DNA of 9,808 nucleotides, taken from the NCBI GenBank assembly GCA_910584785.1, contig CAJUDX010000087.1, positions 1-9,808 of the forward strand. Reading direction: 5' to 3'. This DNA comes from an uncultured Lachnospiraceae bacterium. Its GTDB lineage: Bacteria; Bacillota; Clostridia; Lachnospirales; Lachnospiraceae. Positions 1-5,574 of this stretch are shown here, in pieces. Position numbers and translations under genes: made by a program. Position 1 is the first letter of the stretch. Each line of letters starts with the position of its first letter. A model generated the notes under the pieces. The model searched no databases. It was not told where the DNA came from and saw only the letters and a program-made list of their open reading frames with translations.

Positions 1-48
1 TGGCGTTTTATGGAAGAATAATTTGACTAATTATAATACAGACAATAC
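1..48. other. Left edge, no gene seen
   Basis: AT-rich flank outside the palindromic element. It contains a TATAAT at 32-37, but the best hexamer at the right distance upstream (tatgga, 9-14) is poor and the nearby TTGACT at 23-28 is far too close, so I do not call a promoter. No reading frame of note. Confidence 0.4.
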
Positions 49-216
49 ACTAGTGCCTTGACCGCATTATATCTGGCGAAACTCCGCAGGATATTTGTTC
101 ATCTGCAAGGCGGATTTTCGACGGCGTAGCGGTGGCTACGGCTAGAAAATCCAACGCAGCAGGTGGGCAAATAAACAAGGAGGCTTGACTGAATATAATG
201 CGGTCAAGACACTAGT
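49..216. repeat. 168-bp near-palindromic intergenic element (MITE-like)
   Basis: Positions 49-72 and 193-216 are inverted copies of each other with a single mismatch in 24 bp. The symmetry continues inward around one centre at 132/133: tatttg (92-97) faces caaata (168-173), ggattttc (112-119) faces gaaaatcc (145-152) with a one-base shift, and cgtagc (125-130) faces gctacg (135-140) over a ggtg loop. The whole element could therefore fold into one long imperfect hairpin. Both ends contain the 8-mer acactagt in direct orientation (47-54 and 209-216). Because ACTAGT is itself palindromic, it could be either the outermost part of the terminal repeat or a target-site duplication. There is no coding capacity. 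It lies 10 bp after the stop codon of the next gene and could end its transcription. A non-autonomous mobile repeat is the best guess. Confidence 0.75.
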
Positions 217-226
217 ATAGTCCTGT

Positions 227-1036
227 TTACGAAGCTGCCCCTGGAAGGGTATATATCCGGTGCTTAAATTCATCCAAAAACTCGCTGCGCGGCGCAGGGC
301 TTCCCCCATTTTTCCCTTCGCAGGGACTCCACATATTGACCACAATCACCGACACTTTATCTGGTCTTGTGGTATAGCGGTAACTGCTGTCCGCAGTAAA
401 TTGATATTCATTTTCTGTTCCCTTCCAAATCATCTGTTCCACCCGGTTCAGCAGTGTTTTTTTTCTGGAAAATACTTCTTCGACCACCAAGTCAAAAACT
501 TCCCCGCCGCCGCAGACAATTACCCTGGGATTGATCAGCTGGATCTGGCGGCGGATAAATTCCATATAAGCATAGCCGTACTTCAGCCAGACATTATCCT
601 GTGTTTCCTTTCCGCCCCGCTTATTGATATAAACCACACCGAAGGTCTCTGCAATTTGACGATCCGACAGCTTTTTCTCCTCTTCTCCCAAAAGGATTCT
701 CTGCATTCCCACCAGATAGCTATATTCCTCAGACCAGCTATGCGTATGCTTTCGAAAACCCTGACGGCTGTCGGTAATCACCGGAAAAGTCAGGCCCTTA
801 CGGATATATTCTTTTAAACTCGGCTCCTTTAGCAAATAAATTACCCCGGAAAAACGCTCCGGGCATAAAATACCGTCAATATGAAAGCTTCGCCGATCGA
901 TTTCTTGATAGCAGGTTCCTCCGGCCCCATCCTCTTCCATATGGTGGACTGTCTGCCACAGCACATACAGCTCCTCTAATGAACTGCAGTCGGCAATCAG
1001 CCCTTCTGCTACAACCTGCTCCAGCGATTTTGCCAT
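227..1036 (-). CDS. Uncharacterised protein, possibly uracil-DNA-glycosylase-like fold
   Basis: 269-aa soluble protein with no signal peptide or membrane segment. Start ATG at 1036 is preceded by a good GGGAGG (1043-1048). I do not recognise it firmly. Four blocks fall in the order and style of the uracil-DNA-glycosylase superfamily: VIYLLKEPS (residues 65-73, where that fold has its first catalytic loop), VVYINKRGG (134-142), INPRVIVCGGG (168-178, like the 'PkvIv.lG' strand) and VIVVNMWSPC (230-239, where the family has its HPS-type loop). If the comparison holds, the expected His of the last loop is replaced by Ser here, so glycosylase activity should not be assumed. The gene stands alone, transcribed away from pyrB, with the palindromic element directly after its stop. 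The overlapping plus-strand frame at 260-817 has no convincing ribosome site and is judged a shadow. The CDS itself is fairly secure; the fold is a tentative inference. Confidence 0.7.
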   Translation of the reverse strand: MAKSLEQVVAEGLIADCSSLEELYVLWQTVHHMEEDGAGGTCYQEIDRRSFHIDGILCPERFSGVIYLLKEPSLKEYIRKGLTFPVITDSRQGFRKHTHSWSEEYSYLVGMQRILLGEEEKKLSDRQIAETFGVVYINKRGGKETQDNVWLKYGYAYMEFIRRQIQLINPRVIVCGGGEVFDLVVEEVFSRKKTLLNRVEQMIWKGTENEYQFTADSSYRYTTRPDKVSVIVVNMWSPCEGKNGGSPAPRSEFLDEFKHRIYTLPGAAS

Positions 1037-1130
1037 TTTACGCCTCCCATGTAAGGTACACCTCTCCCGTATGCTGACTGCTTGTCAGTGAAAGTGCCAG
1101 CTCATCATCCAATCAGGTATACATTTTTTC

Positions 1131-1158
1131 ATTATAGCACAAATCACAGGCGAAACAA
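1131..1158 (-). promoter_or_regulatory. Predicted promoter of the 227-1036 gene
   Basis: Read on the minus strand, the -10 is a perfect TATAAT (1131-1136) preceded by TGC, which gives an extended -10. A TTGTTT (1153-1158) lies 16 bp upstream as a moderate -35. The leader to the ATG would be about 90 nt. Confidence 0.55.
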
Positions 1159-1233
1159 ACTCTAATCTTTCAAACTTACTGAAAATTTTTCCAAAATCTT
1201 TGCAAAATCTTTTTAAAAAAGTTATAGAAAAAG

Positions 1234-1265
1234 TTGTGGAAATCTTGAGGCAAATGCTTTATAAT
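1234..1265 (+). promoter_or_regulatory. Predicted pyrB promoter
   Basis: A perfect TATAAT at 1260-1265 lies about 53 bp before the pyrB ATG. The -35 is weak: TTGTGG at 1234-1239 is 20 bp upstream, and nothing better stands at 17 bp. The AT-rich tract just upstream may compensate. The position of the -10 rules out translation from the in-frame ATG at 1264, which would lie inside the promoter. Confidence 0.5.
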
Positions 1266-1317
1266 GGGTAAGATTAAACCTTTGATTGCCATTGATACAA
1301 ATGTAAAGGAGGCTTTT

Positions 1318-2238
1318 ATGCGACATTTACTGAATCCATTAGACTTTTCGGTGGAAGAGATTGATGATCTTTTGCGTATTGCAGGCGACATCGAGCGTAA
1401 TCCTTCCAAATATGCCCATGTTTGTGACGGAAAGAAGCTGGCAACTTGTTTTTATGAGCCAAGCACACGAACCCGTCTCAGTTTTGAGTCCGCAATGTTA
1501 GGCCTGGGCGGAAGTGTTCTCGGTTTTGCTTCGGCAGACTCCAGTTCAGCTTCCAAAGGAGAAAGCGTTGCTGATACGATCCGAATTATTTCCTGCTATG
1601 CCGATATTTGTGCCATGCGTCATCCCAAAGAAGGGGCAGCTACAGTTGCCGCCATGCACTCAGGAATCCCTGTGATTAATGCCGGCGACGGCGGTCATCA
1701 GCATCCGACACAAACCTTGACCGATCTTCTGACTATCTATTCTCTAAAAGGCCGTCTGAATGATTTAACCATTGGCCTCTGCGGCGATTTAAAGTTCGGA
1801 CGCACCGTTCATTCCTTAATCAATGCCATGGTCCGTTATCCCAATATCCGTTTTATCTTAATCTCACCGCCTGAACTGCAGGTGCCGGAATATATCCGCG
1901 AAGATGTATTAAAGGCAAAGAACATTGAATTTAAAGAACTGGGCAACCTGGACGAAGCATTGCCCGATCTGGATATTCTGTACATGACCAGGGTACAAAG
2001 GGAGCGCTTTTTTAACGAAGAGGATTATATCCGCTTAAAGGACTGCTACATCCTCACCCCAAAAAAAATGAAACTTGCCAGACCGGATATGTTCGTTCTT
2101 CATCCCCTCCCCAGGGTAAATGAAATCTCGGTCGAAGTAGATAAAGATCCACGGGCAGCTTACTTTAAACAGGCGCAATATGGAGTCTACGTTCGTATGG
2201 CATTGATTATGAAATTATTGGAGGTGTCGCCATGTTAA
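1318..2238 (+). CDS. pyrB: Aspartate carbamoyltransferase catalytic subunit
   Basis: 306 aa, the normal length. It catalyses carbamoyl phosphate + L-aspartate to N-carbamoyl-aspartate, the committed step of pyrimidine synthesis, as cytosolic trimers. Signatures: YEPSTRTR (46-53) binding carbamoyl phosphate, with SFESA following; the flexible active-site loop with SASKGES (77-83, Lys80 reaching into the neighbouring subunit); MRHP (100-103); HQHPTQ (127-132); and HPLPR (262-266) closing the site. The start is placed at 1318 because AAAGGAGG (1305-1312) stands 5 nt before it, the sequence then begins like the family (residues 1-10 include HLLNPLDF), and the earlier in-frame ATG at 1264 overlaps the promoter -10. 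The last 7 nt overlap pyrI, so the two chains are translationally coupled and should assemble into a regulated holoenzyme. Confidence 0.98.
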   Translation: MRHLLNPLDFSVEEIDDLLRIAGDIERNPSKYAHVCDGKKLATCFYEPSTRTRLSFESAMLGLGGSVLGFASADSSSASKGESVADTIRIISCYADICAMRHPKEGAATVAAMHSGIPVINAGDGGHQHPTQTLTDLLTIYSLKGRLNDLTIGLCGDLKFGRTVHSLINAMVRYPNIRFILISPPELQVPEYIREDVLKAKNIEFKELGNLDEALPDLDILYMTRVQRERFFNEEDYIRLKDCYILTPKKMKLARPDMFVLHPLPRVNEISVEVDKDPRAAYFKQAQYGVYVRMALIMKLLEVSPC

Positions 2239-2657
2239 ATATCAGCGGATTAAAAGAAGGCATCGTGCTGGATCATATTGAGGCAGGAAAAAGTCTGGAC
2301 ATTTATTATCATCTTGGCCTTGACCGGCTGGAATGCCAGGTTGCGATTATTAAGAATGCGCGAAGCAGCAAAATGGGGAGAAAGGATATTATAAAGATTG
2401 AAGGCGGGCTGGACAGGATTGATTTAGATGTCCTGGGCTATATTGACCATAATATCACCATTAATATTATCCGGGATAACCAGATTGTGGAGAAAAAATC
2501 CTTAAGTCTGCCAAAGACGATTACCAATGTTATTCAGTGTAAAAATCCGCGGTGCATTACCTCCATCGAGCAGGAGCTTCCGCATGTGTTCTATCTGTCA
2601 GATGAGCGGACAGAAACTTACCGGTGCAAGTATTGCGAAGAAAAATATACAAGATAA
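2232..2657 (+). CDS. pyrI: Aspartate carbamoyltransferase regulatory subunit
   Basis: 141 aa, slightly shorter than enterobacterial PyrI (about 153). It binds nucleotide effectors at the N-terminal allosteric domain and docks on PyrB through a C-terminal zinc domain. The zinc ligands are visible as Cys103-x4-Cys108 and Cys132-x2-Cys135. The region around 7-21 (LKEGIVLDHIEAGKS) matches the nucleotide-binding start of the family, and GRKDIIKIEG (49-58) is the usual core segment. A GGAGGTG at 2220-2226 lies 5 nt before the ATG, inside the end of pyrB. The gene is followed at once by a strong terminator, so pyrBI is a complete two-gene operon here. PyrI presence means the enzyme is probably under nucleotide feedback control. 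Confidence 0.97.
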   Translation: MLNISGLKEGIVLDHIEAGKSLDIYYHLGLDRLECQVAIIKNARSSKMGRKDIIKIEGGLDRIDLDVLGYIDHNITINIIRDNQIVEKKSLSLPKTITNVIQCKNPRCITSIEQELPHVFYLSDERTETYRCKYCEEKYTR

Positions 2658-2663
2658 TCAGAA

Positions 2664-2706
2664 AAAAACTGCCCACCTGTGTTTATGGTGCGGCAGTTTT
2701 TCTTTT
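2664..2706. terminator. Bidirectional intrinsic terminator after pyrI
   Basis: Ten-bp perfect stem (2664-2673 with 2692-2701) extended by CACC/GGTG (2674-2677, 2687-2690) past one bulged C, closing on a 9-nt loop. T-runs are present in both directions (TTTTT then CTTTT on the plus strand, seven T on the minus strand from 2662-2668). It ends pyrBI and can also end the convergent aroE transcript. Confidence 0.9.
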
Positions 2707-2810
2707 ATGTTCTATAATTTAATCATGGTGTCACTTTTTTTACGGCTTAGTCAAAGAAACTTCGGATTTCGATTCGCTGCGACTTAGAAGAGGGGGACTT
2801 CTTTGATAGG
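2707..2810. other. Convergent spacer with long-loop inverted repeat
   Basis: No gene. It contains an 8-bp inverted repeat, tcaaagaa (2751-2758) and ttctttga (2799-2806), around a 40-nt loop. Inside the loop side is a 15-mer (2784-2798) that recurs in inverted orientation at 8584-8598, another convergent gene-end spacer. There is no T-run, so this is not an obvious terminator. Confidence 0.4.
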
Positions 2811-3677
2811 TTAAAAATACTTTTCCCTGACCTGTTCCACGGGCATCGTCTGTCCTGTCCACAAACGAAAAGCTTCCGCGCCCTGGTAAAGTAACATATT
2901 CAGCCCACCAAACGCCTTGCAGCCAGCTTCCTTTGCCATCTTAACCAGCCGGGTTCCCAGCGGGTTATAAATCACATCGGCAACGGCAAGTTCCGGGTGG
3001 AAAAAGGAAGCATCGGGAATCAGACAATCCTCTTCCCTGGGCGCCATCCCGATATTGGTTGCATTGACCAAAAGATAGCTGTCATGGATCTGCTGTTTCA
3101 GAACATCATCCTGATAGTCATACAGGGTTATATGGCAGGAAGTTTTTTCTTTTAGTTTCTCCACCGTTTCCATGGTTCTTTGGATAAAGGGACTGCTGCT
3201 CCTGGAAAAAAGGGCAATTTCCTCTGCCCCGTCCAGCGCCGCCTGAACAAGAATCGCCGTCCCTGCTCCGCCGGCGCCTAAAAGCGTCATCTTCTTTCCC
3301 TTAATTTCAACGCCCTCTTCCCGGCAGGTCATAAAAAAACCCGCCCCATCCGTGGTATGTCCGGTCAATGTATGATCCTCTTCTATCACCACGGTATTCA
3401 CCGCCTGACAAAGCTGTGCCGCGGGTGAAAGATGATCGCATAAAGGCACTATTCTATTTTTTAAGGGCATTGTAAGATTCATTCCCCTTGCGCCTAAGAT
3501 TTTTAATCCTTCGACAGCCTGACAAAGCTGCTCTTCTTTTACGTCAAAAGCCAGGTAAGCATAATCCAGCCCAAGGGCACGGAAAGCTTCATTATGCATC
3601 ATCGGTGATTTCGAGTGTCCCACCGGGCTTCCTAAAAGACAGATTAATCGTGTATATCCGGTAATTTCCTGATTCAT
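2811..3677 (-). CDS. aroE: Shikimate dehydrogenase
   Basis: 288 aa, typical length. It reduces 3-dehydroshikimate to shikimate with NAD(P)H in the aromatic amino acid pathway, in the cytosol. The substrate half shows GSPVGHSKSP (16-25, Ser22 and Ser24 binding shikimate), NLTMPLK (67-73, catalytic Lys73), Asn94 in AVNTV and Asp110 in TTDGAGF. The cofactor half has the glycine loop LGAGGAGTA (133-141), NATNIGM (205-211), and the closing FGGLNMLLYQGAEAF (256-270, Gln265). After the nucleotide-binding strand the residues are SRSS (158-161) rather than the NRT/R clamp often seen in NADP-specific AroE, so cofactor choice is open and a YdiB-like dual specificity is possible. Start ATG at 3677 has only a purine-rich GGGGGA 7 nt upstream. 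It is the last gene of the minus-strand cluster, 60 bp after the nuclease gene. Confidence 0.96.
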   Translation of the reverse strand: MNQEITGYTRLICLLGSPVGHSKSPMMHNEAFRALGLDYAYLAFDVKEEQLCQAVEGLKILGARGMNLTMPLKNRIVPLCDHLSPAAQLCQAVNTVVIEEDHTLTGHTTDGAGFFMTCREEGVEIKGKKMTLLGAGGAGTAILVQAALDGAEEIALFSRSSSPFIQRTMETVEKLKEKTSCHITLYDYQDDVLKQQIHDSYLLVNATNIGMAPREEDCLIPDASFFHPELAVADVIYNPLGTRLVKMAKEAGCKAFGGLNMLLYQGAEAFRLWTGQTMPVEQVREKYF

Positions 3678-3713
3678 GGTTTTTCCCCCATCTTATCTGT
3701 AATTTATTCTTGA

Positions 3714-3746
3714 TTTTCACCTATACAAGTTTTTCACCTATACAAG
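3714..3746. repeat. 17-bp tandem duplication at the nuclease stop codon
   Basis: TTTTCACCTATACAAG occurs at 3714-3729 and again at 3731-3746, exact over 16 bp with a 17-bp period. The right copy contains the last codons and TAG stop of the nuclease gene; the left copy lies in the spacer before aroE. This looks like a recent slippage duplication that preserved the reading frame end. Confidence 0.85.
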
Positions 3747-4259
3747 CCCCAGCGCATATAACGGGATTTCATTATAAAAATAAGTGCATCCCATCATCTC
3801 AATATAATCCAGCGTATCCCGGTAAATCGGAGCGCGAAACCAGTCGGATAGTACATAAAAAAACGCAACTGAATAACCGATGGGTGTACACAGTTTTTCA
3901 TATTCCAGCTTTTTAAAATGACAGTTGGGAAGCTTTTCATCAACGGAGCCGGAAACATTTTGAAATTTCTTTTCGATAATGTATACCGTTTTTTTCTCTT
4001 CATTGATAAAAGCCTCATCGGGAAGCCATTTTTTAGAATTAATGGTTTGATAATCGATTCCATGCGGTGTTAAAAATTTTTGATAAAACGCATGCTTCGA
4101 TGCAGAAATACCGATATACTGCCCATTGCGGTAAACCTGATTGTCCATTACACTGTACCCTGCGGCTTCCAGAGCAGAATCTAACGAAGTCGTCTGCTCA
4201 AATGCCAGCCCATTTTTATTCGTCTGTGCTCCTCCGCCGTAAATATTTGGTTTTTTCAT
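3738..4259 (-). CDS. Stand-alone PD-(D/E)XK-type nuclease family protein
   Basis: 173 aa, soluble, no membrane segment. The nuclease signature is visible as LPDEAF (79-84, Asp81) followed by strand VYIIEKKFQ (92-100), giving D-x14-E-x-K with Glu96 and Lys98, then SGSVDEKL (103-110); Glu21 in the first helix (GLAFE) could be the fourth metal-site residue. This pattern is that of PD-(D/E)XK endonucleases, including small type II restriction enzymes and phage or orphan nucleases. I see no DNA methyltransferase or recognition subunit nearby, so a restriction-modification role is not supported by the window. The start ATG (4259) follows the kinase stop by 17 nt, and a GGGGAG sits about 10 nt upstream, so the two are likely cotranscribed and coupled. 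The catalytic residues look intact. The fold assignment is an inference from motif spacing; the target is unknown. Confidence 0.75.
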   Translation of the reverse strand: MKKPNIYGGGAQTNKNGLAFEQTTSLDSALEAAGYSVMDNQVYRNGQYIGISASKHAFYQKFLTPHGIDYQTINSKKWLPDEAFINEEKKTVYIIEKKFQNVSGSVDEKLPNCHFKKLEYEKLCTPIGYSVAFFYVLSDWFRAPIYRDTLDYIEMMGCTYFYNEIPLYALGLV

Positions 4260-4277
4260 AACGTAAAATCTCCCCTC

Positions 4278-4766
4278 TCAAACATGGCAAATATTATATT
4301 CCTCTGCCTCTTCCCTCGAATGAAAAATAATTATCTTCTTATCTCTGTTCTTTTCCAATAATTTTATTATCTCCGGTCGGGTCGTTCTGGGAAATGCACA
4401 GACAAATTCCATAAACGCCTCGTCCCTCCCGGTTTCTATCCAGGGCATATCTTCCCGGTGCTTTCCAAAACGTGCTTCTATCCCCTCAAGACAAACTTCC
4501 AGCGGATAATCCAGCCAAAATACCGTGTCACAGAAGGCGAGCCGCACCGGCATCGTCCGAATATAATTACCGTCAAGAATCCATCTTGTTTGCCTTAAAA
4601 TTTCATCCAGCTTTTCATCAAACTCCTGGGGTGTACAGGTGGTTTTATCTGGCCGGTGATAAATCATATCCAGATAAAATAAAGGGATTCCCGTTTTTAC
4701 ATGAAGCTTCCGTGCAAATGTACTTTTCCCACTCCCCGGACAGCCGATAATCACTATCCTATTCAT
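4278..4766 (-). CDS. P-loop nucleotide-kinase-like protein (FlaR / adenylate-kinase-related)
   Basis: 162 aa. It begins directly with a nucleotide-binding strand and Walker A loop, IVIIGCPGSGKST (4-16), followed by LDMIYHRP (32-39) and ILDGNYIRT (63-71), a substrate-side block typical of the small ATPase family annotated as 'DNA topology modulation protein FlaR' or adenylate-kinase-like. VFWLDYPLEVCL (82-93) is the Walker B-like strand, and IIIFHSREEAEEY (145-157) is the usual ending. The phosphate acceptor is unknown for this family. The start at 4766 is chosen because the P-loop is normally at the N-terminus and GGGGA stands 8 nt before; the frame stays open upstream through the 23-bp repeat array to a TTG at 4988, but that extension would be low-complexity. 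The nuclease gene follows after 17 nt. Confidence 0.85.
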   Translation of the reverse strand: MNRIVIIGCPGSGKSTFARKLHVKTGIPLFYLDMIYHRPDKTTCTPQEFDEKLDEILRQTRWILDGNYIRTMPVRLAFCDTVFWLDYPLEVCLEGIEARFGKHREDMPWIETGRDEAFMEFVCAFPRTTRPEIIKLLEKNRDKKIIIFHSREEAEEYNICHV

Positions 4767-4837
4767 TTTTCCATTCCCCTTCCCCTGTGTCTTGTCAGGC
4801 AGTTTGCATTGTTCCAATGCCACCGCTTGGATTGTTT

Positions 4838-4952
4838 GTATGTTAACGTTTGGGTTGTTCGCATGTTGGCGTTTGTGCTGGCTGCATGTTGCTGTTTGTG
4901 CTGCCCGCATGTTGGCGTTCGTGCTGGCTGCATGTTGCTGTTTGTGCTGCCC
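4838..4952. repeat. 23-bp tandem repeat array (about five units)
   Basis: Units start at 4838 (degenerate), 4861, 4884, 4907 and 4930. The four clean units alternate in two forms: 4861 and 4907 begin gcatgttggcgtt and end gtgctggct, while 4884 and 4930 are identical and begin gcatgttgctgttt and end gtgctgccc. The true repeat is therefore a 46-bp dimer duplicated once. The array begins 4 bp beyond the stop of the second CHR gene and ends about 70 bp before the kinase ATG. Since 23 is not a multiple of 3, successive units encode different peptides in a given frame, which argues against a protein repeat even though minus-strand frames remain open. It is a likely variable-number locus; a binding-site cluster is the other possibility (23 bp is close to two helical turns). 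Confidence 0.9.
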
Positions 4953-4956
4953 GCAC

Positions 4957-5574
4957 TCAGTATAACACAGCCCCCAAAAAACCGACAAGTACGATCATCA
5001 TTATCGGCGACAATTCTTTTTTCCTTATCCAGCGCACCAACAAAATAGCTGCGATTAGAAAAAGAAGGATAAACAGCGATACCATATCTGCTCCGCTTCC
5101 TTTCCTGCCGGAAAATACATTGCCCCAAATTACACCATCCGAAAATAAATTTTCGAAAATTACACCTTCGGGAAAGATTATACTTACTGCCATGTATATT
5201 CCTGTAGCCAGGATAATCCCCATCAGACAGGGCTTCACCCCGTTAAGAACAGCCTGAACTTTTTTACTTTTTATCAGATTTCCAAACACGGAACTAACCA
5301 GTAAAATTATCGTAAATGACGGTATAACCACTCCAACGGTAGCCGCTGCAGCTCCTAGAATCCCCGCCTGCTGACTTCCGATATAGGTTGCCGTATTAAT
5401 CATAATCGGGCCCGGTGTGGACTCACTGATGGCAATAATATTCGTAAACATTGCCTCATCCATCCAGCCATGGGAAAGAACTGTTTCCTGGATTAATGGA
5501 ATCGCCCCATAGGCTCCGCCAAAAGCAAACAGGCCAATCTTTAAAAAAGCAAGAAAAAGAGAAAGATAAATCAT
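4957..5574 (-). CDS. chrA: CHR-family (chromate-type) transporter, second half-size subunit
   Basis: 205 aa, almost all hydrophobic, an integral membrane protein. Family marks: FGGAYGAIPLIQ (18-29) near the first helix and STPGPIMINTATYIG (53-67), the conserved loop-helix of CHR proteins. Its length fits the short-chain CHR type, where two adjacent half-size genes make a heteromeric transporter equivalent to full-length ChrA. The start ATG (5574) overlaps the upstream gene's stop as ATGA, with GGAGG 6 nt before it, so translation is tightly coupled. A 10-residue duplication in an extramembrane loop (VIFENLFSDG followed by VIWGNVFSG, encoded within 5111-5170) is unusual. CHR proteins export chromate or move related oxyanions, but many in anaerobes have no proven substrate. 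Confidence 0.92.
   Translation of the reverse strand: MIYLSLFLAFLKIGLFAFGGAYGAIPLIQETVLSHGWMDEAMFTNIIAISESTPGPIMINTATYIGSQQAGILGAAAATVGVVIPSFTIILLVSSVFGNLIKSKKVQAVLNGVKPCLMGIILATGIYMAVSIIFPEGVIFENLFSDGVIWGNVFSGRKGSGADMVSLFILLFLIAAILLVRWIRKKELSPIMMIVLVGFLGAVLY
5111..5170. repeat. 30-bp in-frame tandem duplication inside the second CHR gene
   Basis: 5111-5140 and 5141-5170 match at about 23 of 30 positions, sharing gaaaata at the start and aaattacacc near the end. Encoded on the minus strand, they give two versions of (E/D)GVI-x-x-N-x-FS, in the hydrophilic stretch before the last transmembrane segments. Confidence 0.75.

Larger units (their letters stand above)
1037..1317. other. Divergent intergenic region between the minus-strand gene and pyrB
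   Basis: 281 bp with two outward promoters. Between them is a strongly AT-rich stretch (about 1167-1235) carrying caaaatcttt twice (1192-1201 and 1203-1212, 11-bp period), which would be in phase with the DNA helix and may act as an UP element or bent DNA for pyrB. The leader on the minus strand has only a minor CTGAC/GTCAG hairpin. I see no PyrR-type attenuator and no terminator before pyrB. Confidence 0.6.

Noticed and set aside
23..37. TTGACT and TATAAT as a promoter near the left edge
   Set aside because: Only 3 bp separate the two hexamers, so they cannot work as a -35/-10 pair.
260..817. 185-aa plus-strand open frame opposite the UDG-like gene
   Set aside because: No ribosome site or recognisable motif, and it lies wholly antisense to a frame with a good start and promoter.
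2527..2787. 86-aa plus-strand frame overlapping the end of pyrI
   Set aside because: It overlaps pyrI out of frame and runs through the terminator hairpin, with no ribosome site.
4838..4952. CRISPR array
   Set aside because: The units are directly adjacent with no unique spacers and no cas genes are nearby.
4767..4988. N-terminal extension of the P-loop kinase through the 23-bp array, from TTG 4988
   Set aside because: It is low-complexity sequence translated from a repeat that is not a multiple of 3, overlaps the upstream gene, and the P-loop is normally at the N-terminus in this family.
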